This document shows positions 1 to 5,878 of a stretch of 8,113 nucleotides of DNA, one piece after another (positions within the stretch are counted from its first letter, which is position 1; every line of letters begins with the position of its first letter). Under the pieces are notes generated by a model. That model did no database searches. It had not been told where the DNA came from and saw nothing but the letters and a program-made list of their open reading frames with translations. The DNA comes from DASXMX01 sp036794395 (GTDB lineage Bacteria; Planctomycetota; Phycisphaerae; Tepidisphaerales; Tepidisphaeraceae): assembly GCA_036794395.1 (NCBI GenBank), contig DAIRGS010000320.1, forward strand, positions 1 through 8,113, in the 5' to 3' direction. The position numbers were made by a program, and so were the translations under genes.

Positions 1-75
1 CGCTTCCCCACCTCCTCGCCCCTCGCCCATCCGAAGTCCCCTTACGTTTTCCGTCTCTACGTTTTACGCCCCTGC

Positions 76-298
76 ATGCGACGTGTCGCACGCGACACCC
101 GCGTTTTCAGCCAGAAAACGCCACCTCGTGCGACATGCGTCGCATTTGTCCCAAAACACCCCCAAAACCCGAAAAACACCCCTCACCGCCACGTCGCATA
201 AATAATTACTAACACTGCAATTGCAACACATGCACCAACTCCAATGCAACAAATGCGACGAAATGCGACGTTATTCGAGTTTTCGCTAAAACGTCGCA
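76..298. repeat. Cluster of TGCGAC/GTCGCA words and small palindromes in noncoding DNA
   Basis: The hexamer TGCGAC or its complement GTCGCA occurs eight times in about 220 bp, at 77-82, 85-90, 129-134, 139-144, 193-198, 254-259, 264-269 and 293-298. Chance would give roughly 0.1. Several copies form inverted pairs: 77-90 with a 2-nt spacer, 129-144 with a 4-nt spacer, and TGCGACGTT (264-272) facing AACGTCGCA (290-298). AAATGCGACG is repeated in tandem at 251-260 and 261-270, preceded by a degenerate unit AATGCAACA. Two unrelated palindromes lie in the same stretch: GCGTTTTC-AGCCA-GAAAACGC (101-121) and TGCAATTGCA (216-225). No convincing gene overlaps it. It could be an array of protein-binding sites, a structured RNA, or a decayed repetitive element. 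I do not recognise a known family. Confidence 0.6.
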
Positions 299-311
299 CT
301 GCCCGGCCTGC

Positions 312-360
312 GAGCCTCTAAAAGAACCTATTGGAACTCAATAGGTTCTTTTAGAGGCTC
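312..360. repeat. Perfect 21-bp inverted repeat with 7-nt loop
   Basis: The arms 312-332 and 340-360 are exact reverse complements over 21 bp around the loop GGAACTC (333-339). The arm begins GAGCCTCTAAAAG and ends CCTATT. Neither side is followed by a T run, so this is not a standard intrinsic terminator, although the right arm itself contains TTTT. A stem this long and perfect is unusual by chance. It may be a small palindromic mobile or REP-like element, a structured RNA, or an atypical terminator. A 22-codon open frame from ATG 253 ends at a TAA inside the left arm (319-321), but has no ribosome binding site and I do not call it. Confidence 0.75.
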
Positions 361-671
361 TTAAAGCGGCGAGCACGCGCCCCTCCCACGATCCCAACGG
401 TACTTCAAACTTGTCATCCCACCCCACTCGCAAAACAACCCCCCACGCCGGGGCAGAGCTCCGATGTACTCATCGGTGCGCCGCCCCGGTTTCTCAATGC
501 GCGCATTCCACCAGCCATTCCAGGAACGCCGCATCCGCCACACCCTCGAGACGGTTGTGGGCATTCGAATCCCGTACGGGCGTCCACTCTCGTTCCTGAC
601 GCGATCGCGAGCGCCGCGGTCAGCAATGCTGAAAGTGCAAGGCGTTGGGATATTTCGCTTCGTGCCGGTCC
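361..671. other. Intergenic stretch with coding-like remnant on the minus strand
   Basis: There is no intact gene here. Overlapping open frames exist on both strands, as expected in G+C-rich DNA, and none is recognisable. One minus-strand frame, read from about 692 down to a TGA at 494-496 and interrupted by a single TGA at 620-622, gives unusually protein-like text: TNLKDRHEAKYPNALHFQHC before the internal stop and GVADAAFLEWLVECAH at the end. Most of its codons end in G or C. A TAA lies just upstream and no start codon is evident. This may be the decayed 3' end of an old gene. The antitoxin promoter begins immediately to the right. Confidence 0.3.
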
Positions 672-713
672 TTGAGGTTGGTCAGCTCGATTTATGATAT
701 ACTCTTGGAGTAT
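672..713 (+). promoter_or_regulatory. Toxin-antitoxin promoter with palindromic operator
   Basis: ATACTC-TTG-GAGTAT (699-713) is a perfect 6-bp inverted repeat with a 3-nt centre. It overlaps a possible -10 element, TATGAT (693-698) or TATACT (698-703), and runs into the antitoxin ATG at 712. The best -35 candidate is TTGAGG (672-677), 15 nt before TATGAT, which is weak. Transcription from here would start only a few bases before ATG 712, so the mRNA would be leaderless or nearly so. Placing a palindrome over promoter and start fits the usual autoregulation of type II toxin-antitoxin operons, where the antitoxin or the complex represses. The palindrome is seen; the operator role is inferred. 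Confidence 0.55.
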
Positions 714-948
714 GACGATTCGAGTCATTGGACGTGTCGACGAGAATCACCGTCTCTGGGCGGAGGTGCCTGAGTCCGTGTCGGCTGGGCCAGTTAAAGT
801 GATCATCGAAGTGTCTAAAGGGGACGAAGAGCCTGATTCAGATGCATGGGCTGCAATGGTGTCAGAGGCATGGGCGGAAGATCTGTCGGATGTAACGCAG
901 GACATTTATACGATGGAAGATGGGGAGCCGGTGGATGAACGCCGGTGA
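712..948 (+). CDS. Small acidic antitoxin of a PemK/MazF-type toxin-antitoxin pair
   Basis: The 78-residue product begins MTIRVIGRVDENHRLWAEVP and ends with the acidic segment QDIYTMEDGEPVDERR. Its role is probably to bind and neutralise the toxin encoded directly downstream, and perhaps to repress the operon. The N-terminal half, up to about residue 34, looks like a small beta-rich DNA-binding or dimerisation unit. The C-terminal half is rich in Asp and Glu, as expected of a flexible toxin-binding tail. The genes overlap by 14 nt (935-948), which suggests translational coupling. I chose ATG 712 because family members I recall start MTIRV-like. The in-frame ATG at 694 lies inside the promoter. 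No good Shine-Dalgarno is placed for either start (GGAG at 707-710 is too close to 712), so leaderless initiation is likely. The antitoxin family name is uncertain; the assignment rests on context and on the C-terminal pattern. Confidence 0.8.
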   Translation: MTIRVIGRVDENHRLWAEVPESVSAGPVKVIIEVSKGDEEPDSDAWAAMVSEAWAEDLSDVTQDIYTMEDGEPVDERR

Positions 949-1276
949 GATCTATCTTGCGAACTTTCCCTTTGGCGGAAGTGTAGGGTTTAAGCTCAGG
1001 CCCGTACTTGTATTGAGCGGCCCGATTGGCACCGTTCCCGAAGTCGTTACCGCGTACATTTCGTCGGCGATACCGCCCGCACTGATTCAAACGGACCTGA
1101 TTCTGGACCCGTCGACCTCGGACCACCGCTCCACCAATTTGAAAACAAAGTCGGTTTTACGACTGCACAAATTGGCGACGCTGCATGATCGCCTTCTGCA
1201 GCGGCGTCTTGGGCAGCTTTCACCAGCCGTACAACAGATTGTCAATTCAAAATTGAAGGCGATGCTCGGTTTATAG
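935..1276 (+). CDS. PemK/MazF-family endoribonuclease toxin
   Basis: The 113-residue product fits the PemK/MazF fold: MNAGEIYLANFPF at the N-terminus (the usual GDIxxxxFP pattern), KLRPVLVLS at residues 20-28 with the conserved Arg22-Pro23, a TAYISS strand at 39-44 that supplies the Ser/Thr of the active site in this family, and LKTKSVLRLHKLATL near residues 70-84. Such toxins cleave single-stranded mRNA and stop growth unless bound by antitoxin. The length matches the usual 105-120 residues, so the toxin appears intact. I prefer ATG 935 to ATG 920: it has GGGGAG (922-927) 7 nt upstream and puts Met just before the conserved GEI. It overlaps the antitoxin by 14 nt in another frame. The target sequence cannot be told from here. 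Confidence 0.88.
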   Translation: MNAGEIYLANFPFGGSVGFKLRPVLVLSGPIGTVPEVVTAYISSAIPPALIQTDLILDPSTSDHRSTNLKTKSVLRLHKLATLHDRLLQRRLGQLSPAVQQIVNSKLKAMLGL

Positions 1277-1303
1277 TCGGCTTCCGAATATAGACTACTA
1301 ATG

Positions 1304-1371
1304 GGTGGACCTCAGTGTCCGCCCTTTCTGTCGGAATGCAAAGGGCGGACATAGAGGCACAGAGGTCCGCC
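1304..1371. repeat. Nested intergenic palindrome between convergent genes; likely bidirectional terminator
   Basis: The inner arms GTCCGCCCTTT (1317-1327) and AAAGGGCGGAC (1340-1350) are perfect reverse complements with a 12-nt loop. The outer arms GGTGGACCTC (1304-1313) and GAGGTCCGCC (1362-1371) pair with one mismatch. GGGCGGAC (1343-1350) can instead pair with GTCCGCCC (1365-1372), so two alternative folds exist. The element lies between the toxin stop (1276) and the SWIM-gene stop (1373), so it could end transcription from both sides. No T run follows the stem. The GTAGGGGCGGACC...GTCCGCCC style resembles dispersed palindromic repeats I recall from other bacterial genomes, so it may be a copy of a mobile intergenic repeat. 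Confidence 0.65.
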
Positions 1372-1372
1372 C

Positions 1373-2239
1373 CTACAGTTTCTTTGCACGCGCGACGCGG
1401 GTCTTTCCCGGTCGCTTGGCCTTCGTCGCGTTTTCCGTTTTGCCGGGGGGTTCGGCGTTCTTTTTCCGCTTCACTTTCGAAGCCTCTGCCGGTGGTTTCT
1501 CCCCAACCTCTGTGCCGCCGAGCTCGATCCCAAACACATCCGACAAATCCCCACCGGCAAGCGTCTTCCGCCTCGACTTGGTCGAACCGGCGCCGATTTT
1601 CGTGACATCCGCCGCCTGGGCCAGCAGTTCCAGGTGATCGACGCCGCGGAGGGTGAAGAGCAGCTCGGGGCTGTCATCGAAACGCGCGCCGATGCCATAC
1701 AGCACGGCCGCAATATGCTTGCACATTCGCGCCCCGTCCGGGCACGAACAATCCATCTCAATTTCCCGGGGAGCGGGGAACATCCCTTCATCCCGGCTGG
1801 TGATGATCTCCATCACACCCTTGGACAACCTACCCTGAAGAAGTTCGACCATTGAGGCGATTTGCCCGGCGCACTTGGATTTGATTGCATTCCACCGAGC
1901 CGCCGCGAGCGGTTTGATTTTGATGTCGATCTCGTACACCTCGGAACCGGCTACGATCGCGCTAATGGATCCGGGCCCAATGCAAAGATCAACCACCGAT
2001 CCATTCCGCACATACGTGCGCCCACGCGGCAGGCGGTTTGAATAATCACTGTATGATTCCAGGTGATCGCACCAGCCCTTGCCCCAGAACGTTTTGGCGA
2101 TCTTTGTCCCTTCAATGTGTACCGGGCTGCAATCCCTGCCGGCCTTTTTTGCCAGAGCATTGGCGCGTTTTGTAGCCTTCGATTTCCGATCGGCCACGTT
2201 CACGTATGGTTTGTAATAGTCGTAGCCCCAATAGCCCAT
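1373..2239 (-). CDS. SWIM zinc-finger protein, partner of the SNF2 helicase
   Basis: The 288-residue protein carries a SWIM zinc finger, CxCx6CxH, as CSCPDGARMCKH with Cys164, Cys166, Cys173 and His175, followed by the usual IAAVLYGIG helix. The N-terminal block, with FWGKGWCDHLESYSDYSNRL at 51-70 and RGRTYVRNGSVVDL after it, is the conserved region of bacterial SWIM proteins found beside SNF2 ATPases. From about residue 253 the tail is rich in Lys and Arg (KVKRKK, KAKRPGK, ARAKKL), suggesting nucleic acid binding. The start ATG has a strong AAGGAG site (complement of 2246-2251) 6 nt upstream. The gene lies 17 nt after the helicase stop, so the two are almost certainly cotranscribed. SWIM fingers are thought to bind DNA or protein. 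The pairing recalls ywqA-ywqB of Bacillus subtilis. Exact function is unknown. Confidence 0.9.
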   Translation of the reverse strand: MGYWGYDYYKPYVNVADRKSKATKRANALAKKAGRDCSPVHIEGTKIAKTFWGKGWCDHLESYSDYSNRLPRGRTYVRNGSVVDLCIGPGSISAIVAGSEVYEIDIKIKPLAAARWNAIKSKCAGQIASMVELLQGRLSKGVMEIITSRDEGMFPAPREIEMDCSCPDGARMCKHIAAVLYGIGARFDDSPELLFTLRGVDHLELLAQAADVTKIGAGSTKSRRKTLAGGDLSDVFGIELGGTEVGEKPPAEASKVKRKKNAEPPGKTENATKAKRPGKTRVARAKKL

Positions 2240-2256
2240 GGCTGGCTCCTTCCAGA

Positions 2257-4986
2257 TCAGGTTTCGACGGCTCGGCGGATGTCGAGCGAGACAAACTTGA
2301 GCAGCTCTTTATCGTCCATCTCGGTCAGCAGTTTCTCGCCGCCGCCCGCCCCTTCGAGCAACTCTTTGGACAATCCCACTTTCTCACGGATCAACTCGTC
2401 AATCTTATCTTCCACTGTACCGCGACAGACAAATTTATGCACCAAAACGTTCCGCTTCTGACCGATGCGAAAGGCGCGATCGGTCGCCTGGTTCTCGACA
2501 GCCGGGTTCCACCAGCGATCAAAGTGGATCACGTGGCTGGCCTGCGTGAGATTAAGGCCCGTGCCGCCCGCCTTGAGCGACAGGACGAAAAACGGCGGGC
2601 CGTCTTCGCGCTGGAAGGCATCCACCAGTTCCTTTCGATGCTTCACCGGCGTGCCGCCATGCAGCACAAGACCCGGGCGGCCGAAGATGGTTTCAAGGTA
2701 TTCGGATAACGGCCCGGTGATCTCGCGAAACTGCGTGAAGATCAGCACTTTGTCCTGTCGCTCGGCCAGTTCGCCACAAATCTCGGCCAATCGCGCGAAC
2801 TTCCCGCTCTCCTGCGGATCGTATGATCCACCGGCCAACCACTGAGCCGGGTGATTGCAGATCTGCTTGAATCGCATGAGGAACGAAAGCACCAGCCCCT
2901 GACGCGCAATCCCTTCCGCCTCGCCAATTTTGCGTGCCAGCTCCGCCACCGATTGTTCGTACAATACCGCCTGCCGCTTGCTGAGGTTGCAGTACGCATT
3001 GACCTCCGTCTTATCCGGAAGATCGGCGATCACGCGTTTGTCCGTCTTGAGCCGGCGAAGAATGTATGGCTGCACAAGCCGCCGGAGAGGCAAATACGAT
3101 TTCTCTTCTTCCTTGAGCCGCTTAACGAACTTCCCGAATACTTTGGCTCCGCCCAATAAGCCGGGGTTGAGAAAATCGAACAGCGACCAGAGATCGCCCA
3201 GGCGATTTTCCACTGGCGTGCCGGTCATTGCGACACGCGCATCAGCTTTCAGTTCCTTAACGGCCCGCGTCTGCCGTGCTCCGGCGTTTTTGATGGCCTG
3301 CGCCTCGTCGAGTATCGCCACCCTCCATTTCCGTTCGCGGAGCGAGGCGGTTCGCGTGAGCATGCCGTATGTCGTAATGACCAGATCGGTGTCTTTCGCT
3401 GCTTCCAGCGGGTTATCGAGTGATCCGGGCTCAGATGAATGAATGATTTGGGCACGCAATGATGGAGTAAACCGGGCGATTTCGGATTTCCAGTTGCCCA
3501 GCAGGGATGCCGGAACGACCAGCAAACTGGCCGGTTGTTTGGATTTCGACTGGCCCATGTCGCTTCGAAGATAAAGCAGCAACGCCAGAACCTGGATTGT
3601 TTTTCCAAGGCCCATGTCGTCGGCCAGACAGGCGCCGAGCCGGAGCCGGGTCATAAAGCGAAGCCAGTTGGCCCCTGTCTGCTGATACGGACGAAGTTCG
3701 GCGTGCAGGTCCGCGGGTGCCGCCGACTGGAGCTTTTGCGGATCGTGCAGATCGGCCAAAACTTCGTCCAGCCATTGGCCGGGTGCGATGCCGGTCCATT
3801 CCTGGACCTCGGCAGAAGCGGGTGCGGCGGCCCGATCCCCCATGCTGGCGCCGGCGAGCAGCCGCATCCCCTCTATGAACGAGATCCCGCCGTCCTGCGC
3901 GTCGCGCTCGATGTTCTTCCAATGCGTTAAGGCTTCCGAGAGCTTGTCGCGATCCACCTCGACCCACTTCCCGCGGAGCGAAACCAGGCCGGCGGTGGAT
4001 TGAAGGATGTCGTGCAGCTCGTCGGCGGTGAGCTCCTGCCCTTCCAGCGTGACCGACGCGGAGAAATCCAGCAGCGCATCGGTGCCGAGCTTCGATTTGG
4101 CCCTCTCCCCCACGCGTACGCTGACCTGCGGCCGGGGCGGACGCCTCGATTTCCACCAATCCGGAACCTTGACGACCAAGCCCGCTTCTTCGAACGCTGG
4201 AATTTCCTGGAGAAACCGAAACGCATCCTGCGGCGACCATGCCAGCGGATGATAAACCTCAGACGATTCAACAAGTTCTTTGGCCAGCGCCGACTTCTCA
4301 GAAGCGCGCTGAATCGGCGTAAGAAGGGATATCAGCGCGTCTTTGTTCTTCGCACCGGCATATTCCTGTAGCGCATTGCGAAGCGGCAAATGCTGGACCC
4401 GGCCCTGGGCCGAGAGCCCGCTGGAATAGGTGGCCATGAAGGCGAACGGATATGAAGGATCCCGTTTGTTCTCGGCCAGATGGAATGTGACACGCCCGAC
4501 CATTCGCCACAATGGATTGAGATCCCGGAGAAACGCCTGCGCCGAACCGTTGAACGTGGCGATTTGGGCGCGGACATGGGCATCCAGTTCGTTCCACCAG
4601 TTTGCCAGCACCTCGGCAGTGAGATATTCGAGGCCCTTTAGAGGTGGTGCGCGAAGCACCATGGCTTCCAATTCTTGAGCGGGTGGTGGAGCGATCGGCT
4701 GTGGGGCAGCCCGCGCCGTTGCTTCAGCAACTTCCGCCGCTGGCGTATGGCACAGGCGGGTGAGATACGATCGGCCGATTTCCCGCGCGAATGAAAACGA
4801 AGATGGCAGGGGAGATTGAAGCTCGGTCGTAGCCAGATGAAGCAGGCCGGCCGCTTCACCCTGAGCAAACGCGCGCTCAATCCGCGGCTCCGACGCGCCA
4901 AAGGATGCTTGTTCGTCTGATTCTGTGGCCGGTAGATTCTGTACGAGCAACCGGCCGTGCGGTGAAATGGACAGGGTTAACGACAT
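2257..4986 (-). CDS. SNF2-family DNA-dependent ATPase/helicase
   Basis: The 909-residue protein has a complete SNF2 engine in its C-terminal half. Visible are the Walker A motif DDMGLGKT (456-463), Walker B DEAQ (560-563) followed by AIKNAGARQTRA, motif III MTGTPVENR, the SNF2 signature LWSLFDFLNPGLLG, motif V SLKAGGTGLNLTQASHVIHFD, and motif VI QATDRAFRIGQ (833-843). The region up to about residue 420 includes the SNF2-associated DUF3670-type segment typical of bacterial members (PDWWKSRRPPRPQVSV, then LTADELHDIL and LRGKWVEVD). These enzymes translocate on double-stranded DNA and remodel protein-DNA complexes without strand separation. All catalytic motifs look intact. I prefer ATG 4986; a TTG three codons upstream (4995) is possible, and neither has a clear Shine-Dalgarno. 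It is flanked at 24 and 17 nt by same-strand genes. The substrate (stalled polymerase, repair, or foreign DNA) is not shown by the sequence. Confidence 0.95.
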   Translation of the reverse strand: MSLTLSISPHGRLLVQNLPATESDEQASFGASEPRIERAFAQGEAAGLLHLATTELQSPLPSSFSFAREIGRSYLTRLCHTPAAEVAEATARAAPQPIAPPPAQELEAMVLRAPPLKGLEYLTAEVLANWWNELDAHVRAQIATFNGSAQAFLRDLNPLWRMVGRVTFHLAENKRDPSYPFAFMATYSSGLSAQGRVQHLPLRNALQEYAGAKNKDALISLLTPIQRASEKSALAKELVESSEVYHPLAWSPQDAFRFLQEIPAFEEAGLVVKVPDWWKSRRPPRPQVSVRVGERAKSKLGTDALLDFSASVTLEGQELTADELHDILQSTAGLVSLRGKWVEVDRDKLSEALTHWKNIERDAQDGGISFIEGMRLLAGASMGDRAAAPASAEVQEWTGIAPGQWLDEVLADLHDPQKLQSAAPADLHAELRPYQQTGANWLRFMTRLRLGACLADDMGLGKTIQVLALLLYLRSDMGQSKSKQPASLLVVPASLLGNWKSEIARFTPSLRAQIIHSSEPGSLDNPLEAAKDTDLVITTYGMLTRTASLRERKWRVAILDEAQAIKNAGARQTRAVKELKADARVAMTGTPVENRLGDLWSLFDFLNPGLLGGAKVFGKFVKRLKEEEKSYLPLRRLVQPYILRRLKTDKRVIADLPDKTEVNAYCNLSKRQAVLYEQSVAELARKIGEAEGIARQGLVLSFLMRFKQICNHPAQWLAGGSYDPQESGKFARLAEICGELAERQDKVLIFTQFREITGPLSEYLETIFGRPGLVLHGGTPVKHRKELVDAFQREDGPPFFVLSLKAGGTGLNLTQASHVIHFDRWWNPAVENQATDRAFRIGQKRNVLVHKFVCRGTVEDKIDELIREKVGLSKELLEGAGGGEKLLTEMDDKELLKFVSLDIRRAVET

Positions 4987-5010
4987 GAGCGGCAATGACC
5001 CGAAACACGC

Positions 5011-5298
5011 TTACTGATTTTGATAGACGGTATGCTTCGGTCGGCCGCGAAGAATCTCGGCTTTGCCCCAACTCGTAACGGCTTTGAACTGATCGCTACG
5101 AATGAACGCATCAAATGTTTCTTTGGACTGCCATTCACTGAGGATGAGATAGCTGCCTGGGCTGGCCACGTCTTCGTACAAATGCGAATCAACATGCCCG
5201 GCAACCTTGCGGAGATGCGCAATCACGCCGGCAAACCCATTCTTGAATTCATCTTCCTTACCGGGAAGCACGTCGTAATGCATTCCGATCGTCGTCAT
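5011..5298 (-). CDS. ABM-domain (antibiotic biosynthesis monooxygenase-like) small protein
   Basis: The 95-residue product MTTIGMHYDVLPGKEDEFKN... has the ABM pattern: an N-terminal strand, a PGKEDEF turn into a helix, then YLILSEWQSKETFDAFIRSDQF (residues 50-71), which matches the family's strand, conserved Trp (Trp56) and following helix. Proteins of this dimeric alpha-beta barrel fold include cofactor-free quinol and heme mono-oxygenases and many of unknown substrate. The length is standard for a single-domain member. I chose ATG 5298; a longer frame back to TTG 5352 adds residues unlike the family. No clear Shine-Dalgarno precedes it. It ends 24 nt before the SNF2 start on the same strand, so cotranscription is likely, but a functional link to the helicase is not obvious. 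A candidate attenuator or small RNA lies about 110 nt upstream. Confidence 0.82.
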   Translation of the reverse strand: MTTIGMHYDVLPGKEDEFKNGFAGVIAHLRKVAGHVDSHLYEDVASPGSYLILSEWQSKETFDAFIRSDQFKAVTSWGKAEILRGRPKHTVYQNQ

Positions 5299-5405
5299 GA
5301 CGGGATAGTACCAGAGGAGCGGTGAGCCGCGAACAATGCCAAGCGTCCCCAACCGGCTCGCTGCCCCAGAGTCCGGCGAATTGGACGAACCTCAGTTATG
5401 CACAT

Positions 5406-5448
5406 AAAAAAACTTCCGGAGGGGTGGCTCCGATCCACCTCCGGAAGT
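5406..5448 (-). terminator. Intrinsic terminator on the minus strand
   Basis: Read on the minus strand, ACTTCCGGA pairs with TCCGGAAGT (9 bp). The stem continues as CCACC/GGTGG with a 2-nt bulge around a 7-nt loop, and is followed directly by seven T residues (A run at 5406-5412 on the plus strand). This is a textbook Rho-independent terminator. No plus-strand T run exists, so it acts in one direction. The only transcript it can end starts at the strong promoter at 5510-5538. Confidence 0.88.
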
Positions 5449-5502
5449 GCGCCACGGCTGAAAAGCCGTTTGTCGTGGGATGAATTTCTGATTCACTCGA
5501 AC
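5406..5502 (-). ncRNA. Candidate small RNA or attenuator leader of about 97 nt
   Basis: A near-consensus promoter predicts a start at about 5502, and an intrinsic terminator ends transcription at about 5406. Between them the RNA can form TGAAT-CAGAA-ATTCA (5495-5481), then ACGGCT-TTTC-AGCCGT (5469-5454), then the terminator stem. An overlapping alternative, CCACG (5479-5475) with CGTGG (5456-5452), would break the middle hairpin, so a switch is conceivable. A frame from GTG 5496 runs 34 codons to TGA 5392 right through the terminator, but it lacks a ribosome binding site and I doubt it is translated. Two readings fit: an independent regulatory RNA, or a leader that attenuates the ABM-SNF2-SWIM operon starting at 5298. 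I match it to no known RNA family. Confidence 0.5.
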
Positions 5503-5509
5503 GAGGCTG

Positions 5510-5538
5510 ACTATACCTGTACCCCCCTACTGTGTCAA
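5510..5538 (-). promoter_or_regulatory. Strong sigma70-type promoter on the minus strand
   Basis: On the minus strand the -35 box is TTGACA (5538-5533), a full consensus match. The -10 box is TATAGT (5515-5510), five of six. The spacer is exactly 17 nt. The predicted start is G at about 5502. It is the best promoter match in the window, and it points at the terminator 60 nt away and, beyond that, the ABM-SNF2-SWIM operon. Confidence 0.78.
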
Positions 5539-5878
5539 TCAAAGAACTTGGCCCCAATCCGACCACAACACTTGATCTATCCGCATATCAGAACAATACT
5601 TACAGCACTCCATGTTTCGTCGCAAATGCGTGCTATTAGGACATTCCGCGACGCCGATTTGGATGCCGTTCGGCTTGAAAAAACACAAGTTTTTGTCGAT
5701 ATGTAGCGGCTATGGTTTGGCAGACCGCGACCCGCTGGGTACCGGCGCTCACCCGTTCGCGCGAGGCGATGAATTCCAAACTGGGATTGGCGCGAGTTTA
5801 GGTCTGAATGGCATCGTCGCCATTTGCGAGTAAAAGATCGTTTCCGGATGTCTTGATGAAGGTCCAGGGGCCACCGGC
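5539..5878. other. Intergenic stretch before the Nudix gene; no gene recognised
   Basis: I see no convincing gene in these 340 bases. A plus-strand frame at 5612-5833 encodes 73 residues with no recognisable feature and no ribosome binding site. A possible weak plus-strand promoter is TTGAAA (5675-5680), 19 nt, TATGTA (5700-5705), which would give the Nudix gene a leader of about 160 nt. A 24-codon frame from ATG 5807 ends in TGA 5880-5882, overlapping the Nudix ATG as ATGA. It is probably chance, though coupling by a leader peptide is possible. Confidence 0.4.

Noticed and set aside
251..298. TGCGAC repeats as a CRISPR array
   Set aside because: The repeats are 6-10 bp, unevenly spaced and in both orientations, with no repeat-spacer regularity and no cas genes.
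559..580. TTCGAATCCCGTACGGG resembling a tRNA T arm
   Set aside because: The bases flanking the TTCGAAT loop do not form a 5-bp T stem, and no acceptor, D or anticodon arms fit around it.
414..728. Minus-strand open frame of 104 codons, and the plus-strand frame 464-697
   Set aside because: They lie antisense to each other, have no ribosome binding site or recognisable domain, and read like G+C-rich random text. The minus frame also starts inside the antitoxin gene.
4987..4995. Alternative TTG start for the SNF2 gene
   Set aside because: It adds only three residues and has no better ribosome binding site than ATG 4986.
5392..5496. 34-codon frame from GTG through the terminator hairpin
   Set aside because: It begins without a ribosome binding site a few bases after the predicted transcript start and would need readthrough of the terminator to be complete.
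5612..5833. Plus-strand open frame of 73 codons before the Nudix gene
   Set aside because: It has no ribosome binding site, no recognisable motif, and no sign of coding periodicity that I can judge by eye.
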